A stretch of DNA of 64,000 nt from Corynebacterium phocae (GCF_008693075.1 NZ_VXKJ01000037.1:124001-188000), one strand, 5' to 3'; numbered from the stretch's first letter, positions 15,663-25,873 are shown. Notes: generated by a model not told the origin, from the sequence alone. Numbers and translations are program-made.

Positions 15663-16412
15663 ATGGCAAAAAGAGGTTTAAACGGTGTCTTGACCAAGGT
15701 CTATGGGGGCAAGGACTTTGAAGCCACGGTGACAAAGACCGAATATCTGGCACCGCATTTTGTGCGGCTGCATTTTAGTGCCCCGGAGTTTATGGAGTGT
15801 GCCACACCCGATCCGGGGGCGTTTGTGCGTTTTTGGTTCCCCGACCCGAAGGAACCGGAGGTGGAGCACCAGCGCGCCTATACTTTCGTGGAAGCTAATA
15901 AGAAGGAGGGGACGTTTGCCATTGATGTGGTCCTCCATGAGCCTTCCGGCCCCGGGTCCTTCTGGGCACGCCAGGCGGTGGAGGGTGCTGTAGTTACGGT
16001 CAGTTCCCTAGGCGGCAAGGAGGCCTTCGCCGCCCCGGAAGTAGCCCCAAAGGGGTATCTGCTCATCGGTGATTCCGCGTCCATTCCCGCTATCAACGCT
16101 ATCCTCACCCAGCTTCCCGGGGACATGCCTGTTGAGCTGTACCTTGAGCAGCACTCGGAGGATGACCGGGAAATCCCCCTGGCCCTTGCTCCCAACTGTA
16201 ACCTCCACTGGGTGCCTCGGGCGGGGGAGGGCTCGCTGGCCGCGGCAATCGAGAGGAAAGACTGGTCCGGCTGGCACGCCTGGGCCGCCTGTGAGTCCGG
16301 AACTATCGGACATCTCCGGGCACTGCTGAAAAAAGATTTTCACCTGCCCAAGCCGGCCGTGCATATGCGGGCATACTGGTACGAAGGCCGGGCATTTGGG
16401 AAGAGAAGGTGA
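15663..16412 (+). CDS. Siderophore-interacting protein (ferric-siderophore reductase)
   Basis: A 249-residue flavin reductase of the ViuB/SIP family that frees iron from ferric siderophores in the cytoplasm using NAD(P)H. The FAD-binding motif RxYT appears as RAYTF (R71-F75), the NAD(P)H site as LLIGDSASIPAINA, and the C-terminal AYWYEGRA with catalytic-site residues is well kept. Length is usual. GAAAGGAAG precedes the ATG. The DtxR-box-like sequence upstream supports iron control. No transporter or siderophore synthesis genes adjoin it. Confidence 0.9.
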   Translation: MAKRGLNGVLTKVYGGKDFEATVTKTEYLAPHFVRLHFSAPEFMECATPDPGAFVRFWFPDPKEPEVEHQRAYTFVEANKKEGTFAIDVVLHEPSGPGSFWARQAVEGAVVTVSSLGGKEAFAAPEVAPKGYLLIGDSASIPAINAILTQLPGDMPVELYLEQHSEDDREIPLALAPNCNLHWVPRAGEGSLAAAIERKDWSGWHAWAACESGTIGHLRALLKKDFHLPKPAVHMRAYWYEGRAFGKRR

Positions 16413-16429
16413 CCTTGTCTACGGGCGCG

Positions 16430-16461
16430 TTGCAGGGCGTGCCGGTGCTAACCCGTATAAT
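16430..16461 (+). promoter_or_regulatory. yebC promoter
   Basis: A perfect TATAAT -10 lies at 16456-16461, about 50 bases before yebC. A TTGCAG at 16430-16435 is 20 bases upstream, longer than ideal. Confidence 0.6.
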
Positions 16462-16512
16462 AGGGCGAGCTGAGTAAAGACAAACGTAAAATCTACCGAA
16501 GGGACGGGGACT

Positions 16513-17268
16513 ATGTCCGGCCACTCTAAATGGGCAACTACCAAGCACAAGAAGGCAGCAAACGACGCCAAGCGTGGTAAGGAATTTGCCAAGCTGATTA
16601 AAAACATTGAGGTGGCAGCCCGCACCGGCGGCGGTGACCCGGCCGCTAACCCCACCCTCGATGACATGATTAAGAAGGCCAAGAAAGCCTCCGTTCCTAA
16701 CGACAACATTGAGCGCGCCCGCAAGCGCGGCTCCGGTGAGGAAGCCGGCGGCGCGGATTGGGAGACCATCATGTATGAGGGCTACGGCCCCAACGGCGTG
16801 GCCATGCTCATCGAATGCCTCACGGATAACCGTAACCGCGCGGCCACTGATGTGCGCACCGCAATGTCTAAAAACGGCGGCAACCTAGGGGAGTCCGGCT
16901 CCGTGTCCTACATGTTCTCCCGTACTGGCCTGGTGTGGGTCCCCAAGGGGGAACTCACCGAGGATGACGTTTTGATGGCCGTGCTAGACGCGGGCGCAGA
17001 AGAGGTGGAGGACCTGGGTGAGCGTTTTGAGGTCATCTGCCCTCCCACCGACCTGCCCGCTGTGCGTTCAGCGCTAGAGGAAGCCGGCATTGAGGTAGAG
17101 GACTCCGAGTCCGCGTTCCGCGCGTCTATGGAGGTCGCGCTGGAAGCTGCCGATGCCCGGAAGATCTTCCGTCTCATCGACGCACTCGAGGAATCCGATG
17201 ACGTCCAAAACGTCTACACCAACATGGATCTTTCCGAGGAAGTCCTGGCGGAGCTAGAGCAAGACTAA
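16513..17268 (+). CDS. yebC: YebC/PmpR-family protein (TACO1-like)
   Basis: A 251-residue protein with the full family signature: [14 protein letters not shown] at the N-terminus, [20 protein letters not shown], and [11 protein letters not shown]. It was long annotated as a transcription regulator; recent work also points to help with ribosome stalling at proline stretches. Gene order yebC-ruvC-ruvA-ruvB is conserved in many bacteria. It has its own promoter and a 190-base gap before ruvC. Confidence 0.96.
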   Translation: MSGHSKWATTKHKKAANDAKRGKEFAKLIKNIEVAARTGGGDPAANPTLDDMIKKAKKASVPNDNIERARKRGSGEEAGGADWETIMYEGYGPNGVAMLIECLTDNRNRAATDVRTAMSKNGGNLGESGSVSYMFSRTGLVWVPKGELTEDDVLMAVLDAGAEEVEDLGERFEVICPPTDLPAVRSALEEAGIEVEDSESAFRASMEVALEAADARKIFRLIDALEESDDVQNVYTNMDLSEEVLAELEQD

Positions 17269-17457
17269 GGCTAAGGCTAGCTGCCGGGTTAAGCCCCAGG
17301 CCGGGCCCGGCGTAGTGGCCGGGTAATCACTTCCATAACATCCTTAGTACACCGGTTCTATCCGGAAAGAAGTGACCTTTACGGGAGGCGTGCTTAGAGC
17401 GCGTCTCCCTTTTGTACTATTGTGGAATAGAACATACATGCGCAAAGGGGAAAGCCG

Positions 17458-18009
17458 TTGACCAATCCACATTCACTTGAAGGCCTGCGGGTCATGGGGA
17501 TAGACCCAGGCTTGACCAGGTGTGGCCTCTCCGTGGTGCAGGCTGGCCGGGGCCGGGCGGTGCTCCCAGTGTCCGTGGGTATTATCCGCACCCCGCCTGA
17601 TGTGGAGTTGCCCCAGCGGCTGCGCCGTATCTCCGTGGCGGTGGGCGAGTGGATGGATGACTACCGGCCGGATGTGGTAGCTATGGAGCGGGTATTCGAG
17701 CGGGGAAACGTCTCCACTGTTATCCATACCGCGCACGCGGTGGGTGTCTTGGTCTTAGCCGCGGCGGAAAGGGACCTCCCCGTTTTTATGTACACCCCCT
17801 CTGAGGTGAAAAAGGCCATTTCTGGCAACGGCCGCGCGGACAAGAAGCAGATGACTTCCATGATTACTCGTATCCTAGGACTAAGTGAAGCGCCCAAACC
17901 CGCAGACGCGGCGGACGCGCTAGCCATTGCTGTGTGCCATTGCTGGCGCGCGCCTCTTATTGCACGAACTGAACAGGCACACGTTGCCCTGCAGAAAGGA
18001 AAACCATGA
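17458..18009 (+). CDS. ruvC: Crossover junction endodeoxyribonuclease RuvC
   Basis: A 183-residue Holliday junction resolvase. The four metal-binding carboxylates are D16 ([10 protein letters not shown]), E77 (AMERVF), D150 and D153 (PADAADA), with the same spacing as E. coli RuvC. TTG 17458 follows AAAGGGGAAAG and gives the expected N-terminus. The stop overlaps the ruvA ATG. Upstream, CTATT-GTGG-AATAG (17417-17430) is a small palindrome but does not match the actinobacterial LexA box. Confidence 0.96.
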   Translation: MTNPHSLEGLRVMGIDPGLTRCGLSVVQAGRGRAVLPVSVGIIRTPPDVELPQRLRRISVAVGEWMDDYRPDVVAMERVFERGNVSTVIHTAHAVGVLVLAAAERDLPVFMYTPSEVKKAISGNGRADKKQMTSMITRILGLSEAPKPADAADALAIAVCHCWRAPLIARTEQAHVALQKGKP

Positions 18010-18614
18010 TAGCTTCCCTTCGCGGTGAGGTAATTTCCATTGCGTTAGATCACGCGGTCATCGAATGCGCCGGGGTGGGGTACAAGTTCCTAGCCACACC
18101 AGCCACGCTGGGAACTTTGGTACGTGGCGGTGAAACGCGGGTGCTCACCGCCATGGTGGTCAAGGAAGATTCCATGACCCTCTACGGCTTTGGCAGTGAT
18201 GATGATAGGCAGATGTTCCACACCCTGCAGAAAGTCTCTGGCATGGGGGCTAAGTTGGCCATGGCCGCGTTGTCGGTCATGGGGCCGGAAGAGATTGCTA
18301 ATTCCATCACCGGGCAAGATCCTAAATCGCTTCAGAAGATCCCCGGCGTGGGAAAGCGGATGGCTGACCGCATGGTCCTCGAACTCAAGGACAAGGTGCA
18401 GAACTTTAGCAGCGCTACTGCCGGTAGCGTGGCACCCGCCCCCGCGCAGGCCGCGGGCCCCGTGGTGGAGCAAGTGGTGGAGGCGCTAGTGGGACTGGGA
18501 TTTACCGAAAAGGCGGCCCGCCCCGTGGTGGAAAGCACTGTAGCTGCGGCCACAGACACCTCCACCGCCGCAATCCTGCGTGGCGCTCTTAGCCAACTGG
18601 GCGCAAAGAAATAG
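18006..18614 (+). CDS. ruvA: Holliday junction DNA helicase subunit RuvA
   Basis: A 202-residue protein with an N-terminal OB-fold ([12 protein letters not shown]), tandem helix-hairpin-helix motifs (about residues 70-130; SGMGAKLA and [12 protein letters not shown]) and a C-terminal RuvB-binding domain after an Ala/Pro-rich linker. It forms tetramers that hold the four-way junction open. ATG 18006 overlaps the ruvC stop (ATGA). Confidence 0.96.
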   Translation: MIASLRGEVISIALDHAVIECAGVGYKFLATPATLGTLVRGGETRVLTAMVVKEDSMTLYGFGSDDDRQMFHTLQKVSGMGAKLAMAALSVMGPEEIANSITGQDPKSLQKIPGVGKRMADRMVLELKDKVQNFSSATAGSVAPAPAQAAGPVVEQVVEALVGLGFTEKAARPVVESTVAAATDTSTAAILRGALSQLGAKK

Positions 18615-18626
18615 GGTTGATAGACC

Positions 18627-19748
18627 ATGAGTGATGTAGAACGTACCGAATTCACGTTGCCCCCGGGCATGACCGCCGGTGGGACCGGCGTTACCGCAAG
18701 CACCACAGGCGATAGCAAGGTCACCCAGCGAAACGAAGATGTTGATGGCCAGGCCCTTGAGGGGGAGCAGGATTTTGACCGCTCCTTGCGGCCAAAGTCG
18801 ATCGAGGAATTTATTGGCCAGCCCAAGGTCCGCGAACAACTTTCCTTGGTTCTTACCGGTGCCAAAAACCGGGGCGTCACCCCGGACCATGTGCTGCTCT
18901 CCGGCCCTCCCGGGCTGGGCAAGACCACCATGGCCATGATCGTGGCTCAGGAATTGGGGGCCTCTTTGCGCATGACCTCCGGCCCGGCATTAGAACGCGC
19001 CGGTGACCTTGCCGCCATGCTGTCCAACCTGATGGAAGGTGACGTGCTTTTCATTGATGAAATCCACCGGATAGCCCGCCCGGCGGAGGAAATGCTCTAC
19101 ATGGCTATGGAGGACTTCCGGATTGACGTCATTGTGGGCAAAGGCCCCGGTGCTACCTCCATCCCGCTGGAGATCCCCCCTTTCACCCTGGTGGGCGCTA
19201 CCACCAGGGCCGGTATGTTGACGGGCCCGTTGCGCGACCGCTTCGGTTTCACAGCACAGATGGAGTTCTATGACACGGAAGATCTCACCCGGGTGATTAC
19301 CCGCGCCGCTCGTATTTTGGGAGTAGAAATTGACCCTGACGCGGCGGTGGAGATTGGTTCCCGGTCCCGCGGTACCCCGCGTATTGCCAACCGTTTGCTT
19401 CGCCGCGTGCGGGACTTTGCGGAAGTCCACGGGGACGGCCATATTGACCTGGCGGCGGCACGGGGGGCGTTGGATGTTTTTGACGTTGACCACATGGGGC
19501 TCGACCGGCTGGACCGTGCGGTGCTATCAGCGCTGGTCAAAGGCCACGGCGGTGGTCCGGTGGGCGTGGGAACGCTGGCCGTAGCGGTGGGGGAGGAATC
19601 CGCCACGGTAGAGGAGGTGTGTGAGCCCTACCTAGTGCGGGCCGGAATGATAGCGCGCACCGGGCGCGGCCGGGTTGCTACCGCCGTGGCCTGGGAACAC
19701 CTTGGCCTGCAGGCCCCGGAAGGCACCATCGGCGCAACGCTTTTCTAG
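18627..19748 (+). CDS. ruvB: Holliday junction branch-migration ATPase RuvB
   Basis: A 373-residue AAA+ motor. It shows the Walker [10 protein letters not shown] (93-101), Walker B LFIDEIHR, sensor 1 GATTRAGML, and the arginine finger region [11 protein letters not shown]-terminal winged helix binds DNA. The first roughly 45 residues are a polar extension longer than in E. coli, common in actinobacteria. It lies 12 bases after ruvA; RuvAB drives branch migration for RuvC. Confidence 0.97.
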   Translation: MSDVERTEFTLPPGMTAGGTGVTASTTGDSKVTQRNEDVDGQALEGEQDFDRSLRPKSIEEFIGQPKVREQLSLVLTGAKNRGVTPDHVLLSGPPGLGKTTMAMIVAQELGASLRMTSGPALERAGDLAAMLSNLMEGDVLFIDEIHRIARPAEEMLYMAMEDFRIDVIVGKGPGATSIPLEIPPFTLVGATTRAGMLTGPLRDRFGFTAQMEFYDTEDLTRVITRAARILGVEIDPDAAVEIGSRSRGTPRIANRLLRRVRDFAEVHGDGHIDLAAARGALDVFDVDHMGLDRLDRAVLSALVKGHGGGPVGVGTLAVAVGEESATVEEVCEPYLVRAGMIARTGRGRVATAVAWEHLGLQAPEGTIGATLF

Positions 19749-19814
19749 CCCCGGGCCCACGCGTCCGGGCGGCGGAATTATCCTTTGGGGTAACTTCTGG
19801 CAGACTAAGCAACT

Positions 19815-20264
19815 ATGGAAATCATTTTTCTTCTTGCAGTTATTCTGATCATCTTTGTCCCGCAGTTCCTGTTGATGCGCAAGCAAAAGGCCGCGCAGCA
19901 ACAAATCCTGCAGTTCCAGGCGTCCTTGGAGCCCGGCCAGCGGGTTGTTACCGCCGGCGGTTTCCACGTCACGGTGACAGGCGTGGGGGAGGACACCATT
20001 GAGGCTGAGTTAACCCCCGGCACCGTTGTTACCCTGGAGAAGTCGGCTATCATGCGCGCAGAGCCCGTCTCCGGACTCACCCCCGGGGAGGCCACTTCTG
20101 CTCCGGTCCAAGGTTCTTCCTCCCACCAGGAACCACGTGGCGCGGTGAAGGCTGAGGACTTTGGCGGCCACAATGACGCGCTGCCCGAAACCGAGGCAGA
20201 TGCCTACCCAGAGACCTACCCAGAAGACCACCGGGGCGGCAACCCCGGCCCGCATCAAAAATAG
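19815..20264 (+). CDS. yajC: Sec translocon accessory protein YajC
   Basis: A 149-residue protein with one N-terminal membrane helix (about 2-19), then LMRKQKAAQQQ and the conserved GQRVVTAGGFH beta domain. The last 60 residues are acidic, Pro/His-rich and probably disordered, longer than in the roughly 110-residue E. coli protein. It works with SecD and SecF in late steps of protein export. The spacing of 240 bases to secD is unusual for this operon and contains a leader element. Confidence 0.9.
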   Translation: MEIIFLLAVILIIFVPQFLLMRKQKAAQQQILQFQASLEPGQRVVTAGGFHVTVTGVGEDTIEAELTPGTVVTLEKSAIMRAEPVSGLTPGEATSAPVQGSSSHQEPRGAVKAEDFGGHNDALPETEADAYPETYPEDHRGGNPGPHQK

Positions 20265-20373
20265 CCATTTTCCACGGCCGGCGCCGGTAAAAACCTACAT
20301 GCCTAAGGGTAGGAATTATCACAATCTCTTAGGTTTGCTTGGGGGTGCTTAGTGCTTTAGTGGTAGTAGGCGG

Positions 20374-20379
20374 TACGAT
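20374..20379 (+). promoter_or_regulatory. Candidate -10 box of a leaderless secD leader transcript
   Basis: TACGAT at 20374-20379 would place the transcript start at about 20386-20388, exactly on the GTG of a short reading frame. No good -35 is seen. Confidence 0.4.
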
Positions 20380-20387
20380 GATAGACC

Positions 20388-20462
20388 GTGCCTGAGACTT
20401 TTTGTCTCTTCAACTTCTGGCTTGCCTGGGCCGCGCCGTGGCGCGGCGGTACGGGATCCTAG
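20388..20462 (+). CDS. Putative hydrophobic leader peptide upstream of secD
   Basis: A 24-codon frame, GTG 20388 to TAG 20460, in the long yajC-secD gap. The peptide begins MPETFC and continues as a strongly hydrophobic, aromatic stretch (FCLFNFWLAWAAPW) before WRGGTGS. There is no ribosome site, but a -10-like TACGAT ends 8 bases before the GTG, fitting leaderless translation. Two hairpins lie within it: GAGAC-TTTTT-GTCTC (20394-20408) and GCCGCGCC/GGCGCGGC (20430-20447), the latter over the AAPWRGG codons. Leader peptides that stall in response to Sec activity are known before Sec genes (SecM, VemP, actinobacterial ApcA/ApdA). The RAPP/RAPG arrest motif is absent here. Hypothesis only. Confidence 0.35.
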   Translation: MPETFCLFNFWLAWAAPWRGGTGS

Positions 20463-20506
20463 AAGCGTCAACATCAATTTAATCAACGTCCATGAGGAGC
20501 AATTCC

Positions 20507-22426
20507 TTGAGTACTAAAACTCGCGGTGCGGTCGATAACCGCAGTCGTACGTGGCCGAAGAAGGCAATAGCCTTGTTCGTCCTCATCCTGGCTGCCGTTT
20601 ACGCGCTAGTATTTTTCACCGGTTCACAATCCGCAACCCCAAAGCTGGGCATTGACCTACAAGGCGGAACGCGAGTCACACTGGTTCCTCTGGGTGAAGA
20701 TCCCACGCCAGACCAGCTCAAGCAAGCCCGGGCTATCCTGGAACGCCGTGTCAACGGCATGGGCGTATCCGGAGCTGAGGTAGTGGCCAACGGTGACACC
20801 CTGGTTATTACCGTGCCGGGCGAAGACACCGCCCAAGCCCAGGCCGTGGGGCAGACCTCCAAGCTGCTCTTCCGTAAGGTTAATGAGGCCCCGATCCCCG
20901 ATACAGAAAAGCTTCCTGGCGCGATCGAGGATATGGCTAACCGCTGGGTCGAATACGGCGTCATCACTCCGGAAGAGGCCAAGGCATCGGTCACCCAGGT
21001 TAACGACGCCTTCGCCCAAAGCGGTACTGAGGCCAAGGAAATTAAGATCACCGCGAAGCCCAAGCCGGAGCCATCCAACTCCATCGAGGAAGCCAAGCGC
21101 CGCGAGGAAGTAACTGAAATGTTGCTAGCGGACCGTCAATCCACGGACAATACGGACCTGGTTGCCGCCTCCGCGCTCCTGCAGTGCACCGGTGATACCG
21201 ACCTGCTATCTGGTGCCGACGACCCGGCAAAGCCATTGGTGGCCTGTGACTACGCCAACGGCGTGTCCTTCGTGCTGGAGCCGGCACCGCTGCTCAATGG
21301 AATTACCGATGAGGACGGGACCCGCCTGACCGGCAACGAGATTGATACAGATTCCCCCATCACCGGTGGTCTGAACTCCCAGACCGGGCAGATGGAGATC
21401 TCCTTCGCGTTCAAAACTGGTGACGGTGCTTCTGGCTCCCAAACCTGGGCGGACCTGACTGGCAATAACTTGCAAAAGCGCATTGCCATCACGCTCGACT
21501 CAGCCATCATTTCCGCCCCGGTCATTCAGGGTCAAACTCCTTACGGCTCCGCTACTTCTATCACTGGTGATTTTTCCCAGGAAGAGGCCAGCAGCCTGGC
21601 AAATAACCTTAAGTACGGTGCGCTTCCGCTTTCCTTCGTTGGTGAAGACGGTGAGCGCGGCGGCACCAGTGAGACGGTACCGCCGTCCCTTGGTCACGCC
21701 GCTCTGGAGGCCGGAATCATCGCGGGTATTGTTGGCTTCCTGCTCATTGCCCTGTACTCGTTGTTCTACTTCCGTGCGATGGGCGTTATCTCGCTCATCA
21801 CCCTGGCTGGCGCCCTGGTCTTGACCTACGGAACCTTGGTCCTCCTGGGCCGTTGGATCAACTACTCCCTTGACCTTTCCGGTATCGCCGGCCTGGTCAT
21901 TGGTGTGGGCGCAACTGCTGACTCCTTTGTGGTCTACTACGAGCGCATCAAAGATGAGCTCTTGGAAGGAAGGACCTTCCGCTCCGCAACCGCCAAGGCG
22001 TGGGAGCGTGCGCGCTCGACCATCGTCACCGGTAACGCAGTTACTCTGATTGGCTCCGTTGTGATCTATATCCTGGCCATCGGCGAAGTCAAGGGATTCG
22101 CCTTTACCCTGGGTCTTACGACCGTGTTCGACCTGGTTGTTTCCTTCCTTATTACAGCACCGCTGATGCAGCTGGCCACCCGCAACCCGGCGTGGGCCAA
22201 GCCCGCCATGAACGGCCTGGGTGGAATCCTCAACCTGGTGGAAGAGCGTCGCGCCAAAGGCTTTTACGCCAATAAGCAGCGCAACGCTACCACCACCACT
22301 GAGCTTGACGCGGTGGAACCCGCCGGATCCGCTGTTGCAGCACCCCGTTACGAGGAGCAAGCCGCTGCTAGCCAGTCCGTACCATCCGACTCCCTGACCG
22401 CAAACAACGACGGCGAGAAGAAGTAA
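20507..22426 (+). CDS. secD: Protein translocase subunit SecD
   Basis: About 639 residues. TTG 20507 is preferred over ATG 20492 because GAGGAG (20494-20499) is spaced 7 bases before it and overlaps the other start. Features are a first membrane helix (about 20-40), GIDLQGGTRV, a large extracellular P1 domain (with an insert rich in charged and Thr residues at about 150-240), and five C-terminal RND-type helices with VIGVGATADSFVVYYERIKDEL. It couples the proton gradient to the final stages of preprotein export. secF follows after 5 bases. Confidence 0.95.
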   Translation: MSTKTRGAVDNRSRTWPKKAIALFVLILAAVYALVFFTGSQSATPKLGIDLQGGTRVTLVPLGEDPTPDQLKQARAILERRVNGMGVSGAEVVANGDTLVITVPGEDTAQAQAVGQTSKLLFRKVNEAPIPDTEKLPGAIEDMANRWVEYGVITPEEAKASVTQVNDAFAQSGTEAKEIKITAKPKPEPSNSIEEAKRREEVTEMLLADRQSTDNTDLVAASALLQCTGDTDLLSGADDPAKPLVACDYANGVSFVLEPAPLLNGITDEDGTRLTGNEIDTDSPITGGLNSQTGQMEISFAFKTGDGASGSQTWADLTGNNLQKRIAITLDSAIISAPVIQGQTPYGSATSITGDFSQEEASSLANNLKYGALPLSFVGEDGERGGTSETVPPSLGHAALEAGIIAGIVGFLLIALYSLFYFRAMGVISLITLAGALVLTYGTLVLLGRWINYSLDLSGIAGLVIGVGATADSFVVYYERIKDELLEGRTFRSATAKAWERARSTIVTGNAVTLIGSVVIYILAIGEVKGFAFTLGLTTVFDLVVSFLITAPLMQLATRNPAWAKPAMNGLGGILNLVEERRAKGFYANKQRNATTTTELDAVEPAGSAVAAPRYEEQAAASQSVPSDSLTANNDGEKK

Positions 22427-22431
22427 AAATT

Positions 22432-23565
22432 ATGGCAAAGAATAGAATTTCCCGCTTTGACCGCCTGTATTCAGACGAAGGCGGAATTGACGTAGTTGGC
22501 CGCACCAAGCTGTGGTACACCATTACGGTCGCGCTCATTGTTGTGTCTTTCCTGGCTATCGCTCTGCGTGGGTTTAACCTCTCGCTGGATTTTGAGGGAG
22601 GCACCAAAATCAACATGCCAGCAGCTTCCCTCGTGGAAGAGCAGGTGGAGGAGACCTTCGTTGAGGCCACCGGGATTACCCCGGAGTTAGTCCAGATTGT
22701 TGGTAGCGGTGACTCCGCAACTTTGGAAATAACCTCGGAGCGTCTAAGCGAAGACCAGGTCACCGAGGCGCGGTCTGCTATCTACGAGGAGTTCAAACCC
22801 CTCAACGCAGAAGGGGAGCCTTCCCCGGACGCTATTGGTTCTTCCACCGTTTCTGAGTCCTGGGGTTCCGCGATCACCCAACGCATGCTCTTGGCCATGC
22901 TGGTATTCCTGGTGGCGGCCTTGATTTACGTGGCGCTGCGCCTGCAACGCAACATGGCCTTCGCCGGCATCCTGGCACTTATCGTTGACGGTATTGTCAT
23001 CTCCGGTTTCTACGCGCTGTTCGGTTTTGAAGTATCCCCAGCGGTTATTATCGGCCTGCTGACCACCTTGACGTTCTCCATCTATGACACGGTGATTGTT
23101 TTTGACAAGGTCAACGAAAACACTGAAGGAATACTTGGGCAGCGGCACCGCACCTACGCTGAGGCCGCCAACGTGGCAGTCAACCAAACCATCATGCGCT
23201 CGGTATCTACCACGATTATCTCCGCGCTGCCCATCATCTCCTTGTTGGTCGTAGCCGTCTGGCTACTGGGTATTGGTACTCTTCGCGACCTGGCGCTTAT
23301 CCAGTTCGTTGGCGTGGTGGAAGGTATCTTCTCCTCCCTCTTCCTGGCTACTCCGTTGCTGGTAACCTTCGCCAAGCGCCGGAAGGATATCAAGGTGCAT
23401 AATGCAGAGGTGGAACGTTACCGCACAGAGGGCGAATCCGTGGAGGACACGAAGGGCGCAATGGCTCGCCGTGTCGTAGAGTCTCCGGTGCTTTCTGAAA
23501 CCGTTACAACGGGCGAGTCAGAAAATCCATTTACCGGTGGCGCTACGTGGAGGCCGGGAAAGTAA
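22432..23565 (+). CDS. secF: Protein translocase subunit SecF
   Basis: A 377-residue RND-type membrane protein with the N-terminal RFDRLYS and LDFEGGTKI motifs, six membrane helices, and the conserved SIYDTVIVFDKVNEN segment between helices 4 and 5. A charged cytoplasmic C-terminus of about 70 residues follows. It pairs with SecD. It is separated by 3 bases from the following lipoprotein gene. Confidence 0.96.
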   Translation: MAKNRISRFDRLYSDEGGIDVVGRTKLWYTITVALIVVSFLAIALRGFNLSLDFEGGTKINMPAASLVEEQVEETFVEATGITPELVQIVGSGDSATLEITSERLSEDQVTEARSAIYEEFKPLNAEGEPSPDAIGSSTVSESWGSAITQRMLLAMLVFLVAALIYVALRLQRNMAFAGILALIVDGIVISGFYALFGFEVSPAVIIGLLTTLTFSIYDTVIVFDKVNENTEGILGQRHRTYAEAANVAVNQTIMRSVSTTIISALPIISLLVVAVWLLGIGTLRDLALIQFVGVVEGIFSSLFLATPLLVTFAKRRKDIKVHNAEVERYRTEGESVEDTKGAMARRVVESPVLSETVTTGESENPFTGGATWRPGK

Positions 23566-23568
23566 ACC

Positions 23569-25275
23569 ATGGTATTTGAGTGGCGTCTACGTGGTGTTAT
23601 CGCCGCCGTTGGCTGCGCGGTAGCACTTGCCTCCTGTGGCACGCAGGGCTTAGAGGAGGAAATCCCCGCTACCCCTGCGCCTCCCAAGTCGACCGACTAC
23701 TTCGGCTACCAGGTGCCCTCTGGACTGGTGACCACCAATGCTGGTTCAGCTTTCGGTGCTGCCTCGAATGCCCAGTTCCTTTCCGGGAGGCTGTACCCCG
23801 CAGCCTTCCTCCCCGGCCCCGACGGCCAGCTGATTCCCAACACCGACTTGGTGACAGCGGAGGAAACCCCGCCAACCCCGGAGGGTTTGCGCCAAATCCA
23901 TTATTCTATTTCGCCTCACGCCGACTTCTCAGACGGCGTCCCGGTGACGTGCGAAGACTTCCTGCTGGCCTACACGGCCGGGTCTATGCCCTCGCTTTTC
24001 GGGGCCCATCTTCCTCTCGCACATGACATTGACCATCTCGATTGCGCCGCCGGGGCCAAAGATTTCAACGTTGTGTTGAAACCCGGGCTTGGGGACAGGT
24101 GGCGTTACCTGTTCGGACCGGGAAGTGTGCTTCCCTCACACGTCATTGCGGACAATTTGGGTATGTCACAGGAAGACCTGGTAGCTCGCCTGGTTTCGTG
24201 GGATCCCGCGCAGATCGGAGACATTGCTCACCTATGGCGCTGGGGCTTTATGCTCGGAGAATTTGATCCCCAGATGCAGGTATCCTACGGTCCCTTCGTA
24301 ATTGACCATGTAGGACCTGGAGGCGAGGTCATCCTGGTACCAAACAAGTCTTATTACGGCGACCAACCGCACATAGAAAAGCTGGTTGTTTGGCCCAGCT
24401 ACGCGGATACCGCAGAGCTAATTTCCAACGGCGCGTTGCGGATTGCTGACACTACGGGCGGTGTCCCTGACTGGGCAACTCAGCCACCCGTGGAAGCCAA
24501 CTTCGAGGTGGTTTCCGAAGTAGGCGAGCTTACAGAGACGTTAATTCTTTCCGATTCCGGGCTATTTAGTGATGAAGCTGCCCGCCAGGCTTTCGCCGCC
24601 TGCGTAGATCAAGACCGGCTGGCCGCTATTAGCTCGGAAAAGTCTGGAATGGCGGTAACCCCGGTGTTCCTCCATTCCTTGCGGCACAACGATCCCATCT
24701 CCAAACAGCTCGCACCCGTGGCAGAGCCTCACCGTGGGGTGGATATCCCGGCGGCCAGCGCCCTAACCGGCACCACCGTGAAGGTGGGATATCTTGGGCC
24801 TGATCCGCGCTTTGCCGCCATGGTAGAGGCGCTCCGATTGTCTTGCGAGCCCGCCGGAATTAACGTGGTGGATTCCGCTACCGAATCAATGTCCGCCACC
24901 TATTTAGAAGTAGATCCGGAAACCGGGCTGCCCACCATCGACGCCTTCTTAGGTGCCGTGGATCCGATGACGGAATACTCCACCGTGGACTCCCAAATCC
25001 GCCGGGTGGAAGACCTAAAACGCGCAGAGGAGGAACTGTGGCGAACGGTCCCAACCATCCCGGTGGCCGCTCAACCTCGAACTTTTGTTATCGACAAAGA
25101 CGTAGCAAACGTGGTTCCATACACTGGACTGGTGGGCATAGGCTGGAATATGGACCGGTGGGCCCTGAATCCGGCCCCTACGGTTTCCGGAAACAGAGAT
25201 TCCGGTCGCGCCACAGCTTCCACGCCCGCTACATTGTCCGTTTCTTCTGACCGTGAGGAAACGGTTAAAGAATAA
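23569..25275 (+). CDS. Family-5 extracellular solute-binding lipoprotein
   Basis: A 568-residue lipoprotein: the signal peptide ends VALASC with lipidation at C23. The rest has the fold pattern of oligopeptide/dipeptide-binding proteins (SBP_bac_5), for example [21 protein letters not shown]. No permease or ATPase genes accompany it. The same orphan gene lies between secF and apt in mycobacteria (Rv2585c), so a role other than peptide import, perhaps in envelope quality control, is possible but unproven. Its 3' end overlaps only an alternative, unlikely apt start. Confidence 0.86.
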   Translation: MVFEWRLRGVIAAVGCAVALASCGTQGLEEEIPATPAPPKSTDYFGYQVPSGLVTTNAGSAFGAASNAQFLSGRLYPAAFLPGPDGQLIPNTDLVTAEETPPTPEGLRQIHYSISPHADFSDGVPVTCEDFLLAYTAGSMPSLFGAHLPLAHDIDHLDCAAGAKDFNVVLKPGLGDRWRYLFGPGSVLPSHVIADNLGMSQEDLVARLVSWDPAQIGDIAHLWRWGFMLGEFDPQMQVSYGPFVIDHVGPGGEVILVPNKSYYGDQPHIEKLVVWPSYADTAELISNGALRIADTTGGVPDWATQPPVEANFEVVSEVGELTETLILSDSGLFSDEAARQAFAACVDQDRLAAISSEKSGMAVTPVFLHSLRHNDPISKQLAPVAEPHRGVDIPAASALTGTTVKVGYLGPDPRFAAMVEALRLSCEPAGINVVDSATESMSATYLEVDPETGLPTIDAFLGAVDPMTEYSTVDSQIRRVEDLKRAEEELWRTVPTIPVAAQPRTFVIDKDVANVVPYTGLVGIGWNMDRWALNPAPTVSGNRDSGRATASTPATLSVSSDREETVKE

Positions 25276-25327
25276 TTTTCTCACCCCCATGAATACTTCA
25301 CATTCACTCTCAAGGAAGGCACCTGCT

Positions 25328-25873
25328 GTGAAAAAAAGCTACGCATCCGCCCAAGAAGCTCTAGAAGACAAGGTCCGCCTCGTTCAAGACTTTCCTGAAA
25401 AGGGAGTCCTGTTTGAGGACCTCACGCCCGTACTAGCTGATGCGGAGGCTTTCGCTACCGTTGTTGACGGTCTGGCGGAGGCTTGTGAAAAACTAGGCGC
25501 GGAAATGATCGGCGGGTTGGACGCCCGTGGTTTCCTCCTGGGTTCCGCCGTGGCTTACAAGTTGGGGCTGGGTATCCTGGCTATCCGCAAGGCGGGGAAA
25601 CTGCCTCCACCGGTCTTTCACCAGGAATATGAACTGGAATACGGCAGCGCAGCGTTGGAAATCCCCCGGAACGGCGCCGATATCAAGGGAACCAACGTCG
25701 TGCTGGTTGATGACGTCCTGGCCACCGGTGGGACCCTCTACGGTGCCAAGCTTTTGCTGGAAGCGGCAGGAGCGAACGTGGCCGGCAGCGTTGTCATAAT
25801 TGAGGTACCCGGCCTAGGCGGGCGCGAGCGCGTTTCGGATGCCCCACTCGTAGTACTGGGAAACAAGGACTAG
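25328..25873 (+). CDS. apt: Adenine phosphoribosyltransferase
   Basis: The 181-residue enzyme makes AMP from adenine and PRPP. The PRPP-binding motif is [14 protein letters not shown]; the adenine-side loop is [13 protein letters not shown] 25328 is chosen because AAGGAAGG (25312-25319) is correctly spaced. The longer frame from 25253 would overlap the lipoprotein gene and carries a non-family N-terminus. The gene order secF-lipoprotein-apt-rel matches mycobacteria and puts purine salvage next to (p)ppGpp metabolism. Confidence 0.95.
   Translation: MKKSYASAQEALEDKVRLVQDFPEKGVLFEDLTPVLADAEAFATVVDGLAEACEKLGAEMIGGLDARGFLLGSAVAYKLGLGILAIRKAGKLPPPVFHQEYELEYGSAALEIPRNGADIKGTNVVLVDDVLATGGTLYGAKLLLEAAGANVAGSVVIIEVPGLGGRERVSDAPLVVLGNKD

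Noticed and set aside
17405..17440. LexA/SOS box before ruvC
   Set aside because: The palindrome CTATT-GTGG-AATAG lacks the GAAC/GTTC halves of the actinobacterial SOS box.
20388..20462. RAPP/RAPG arrest motif in the secD leader
   Set aside because: The peptide has AAPW and WRGG but not the R-A-P-P/G sequence, so it cannot be called an ApcA or ApdA homologue.
21500..22360. 286-codon minus-strand frame opposite secD
   Set aside because: Fully antisense to the well-conserved secD C-terminal domain, with no family motif and composition explained by the GC-rich third positions of secD.
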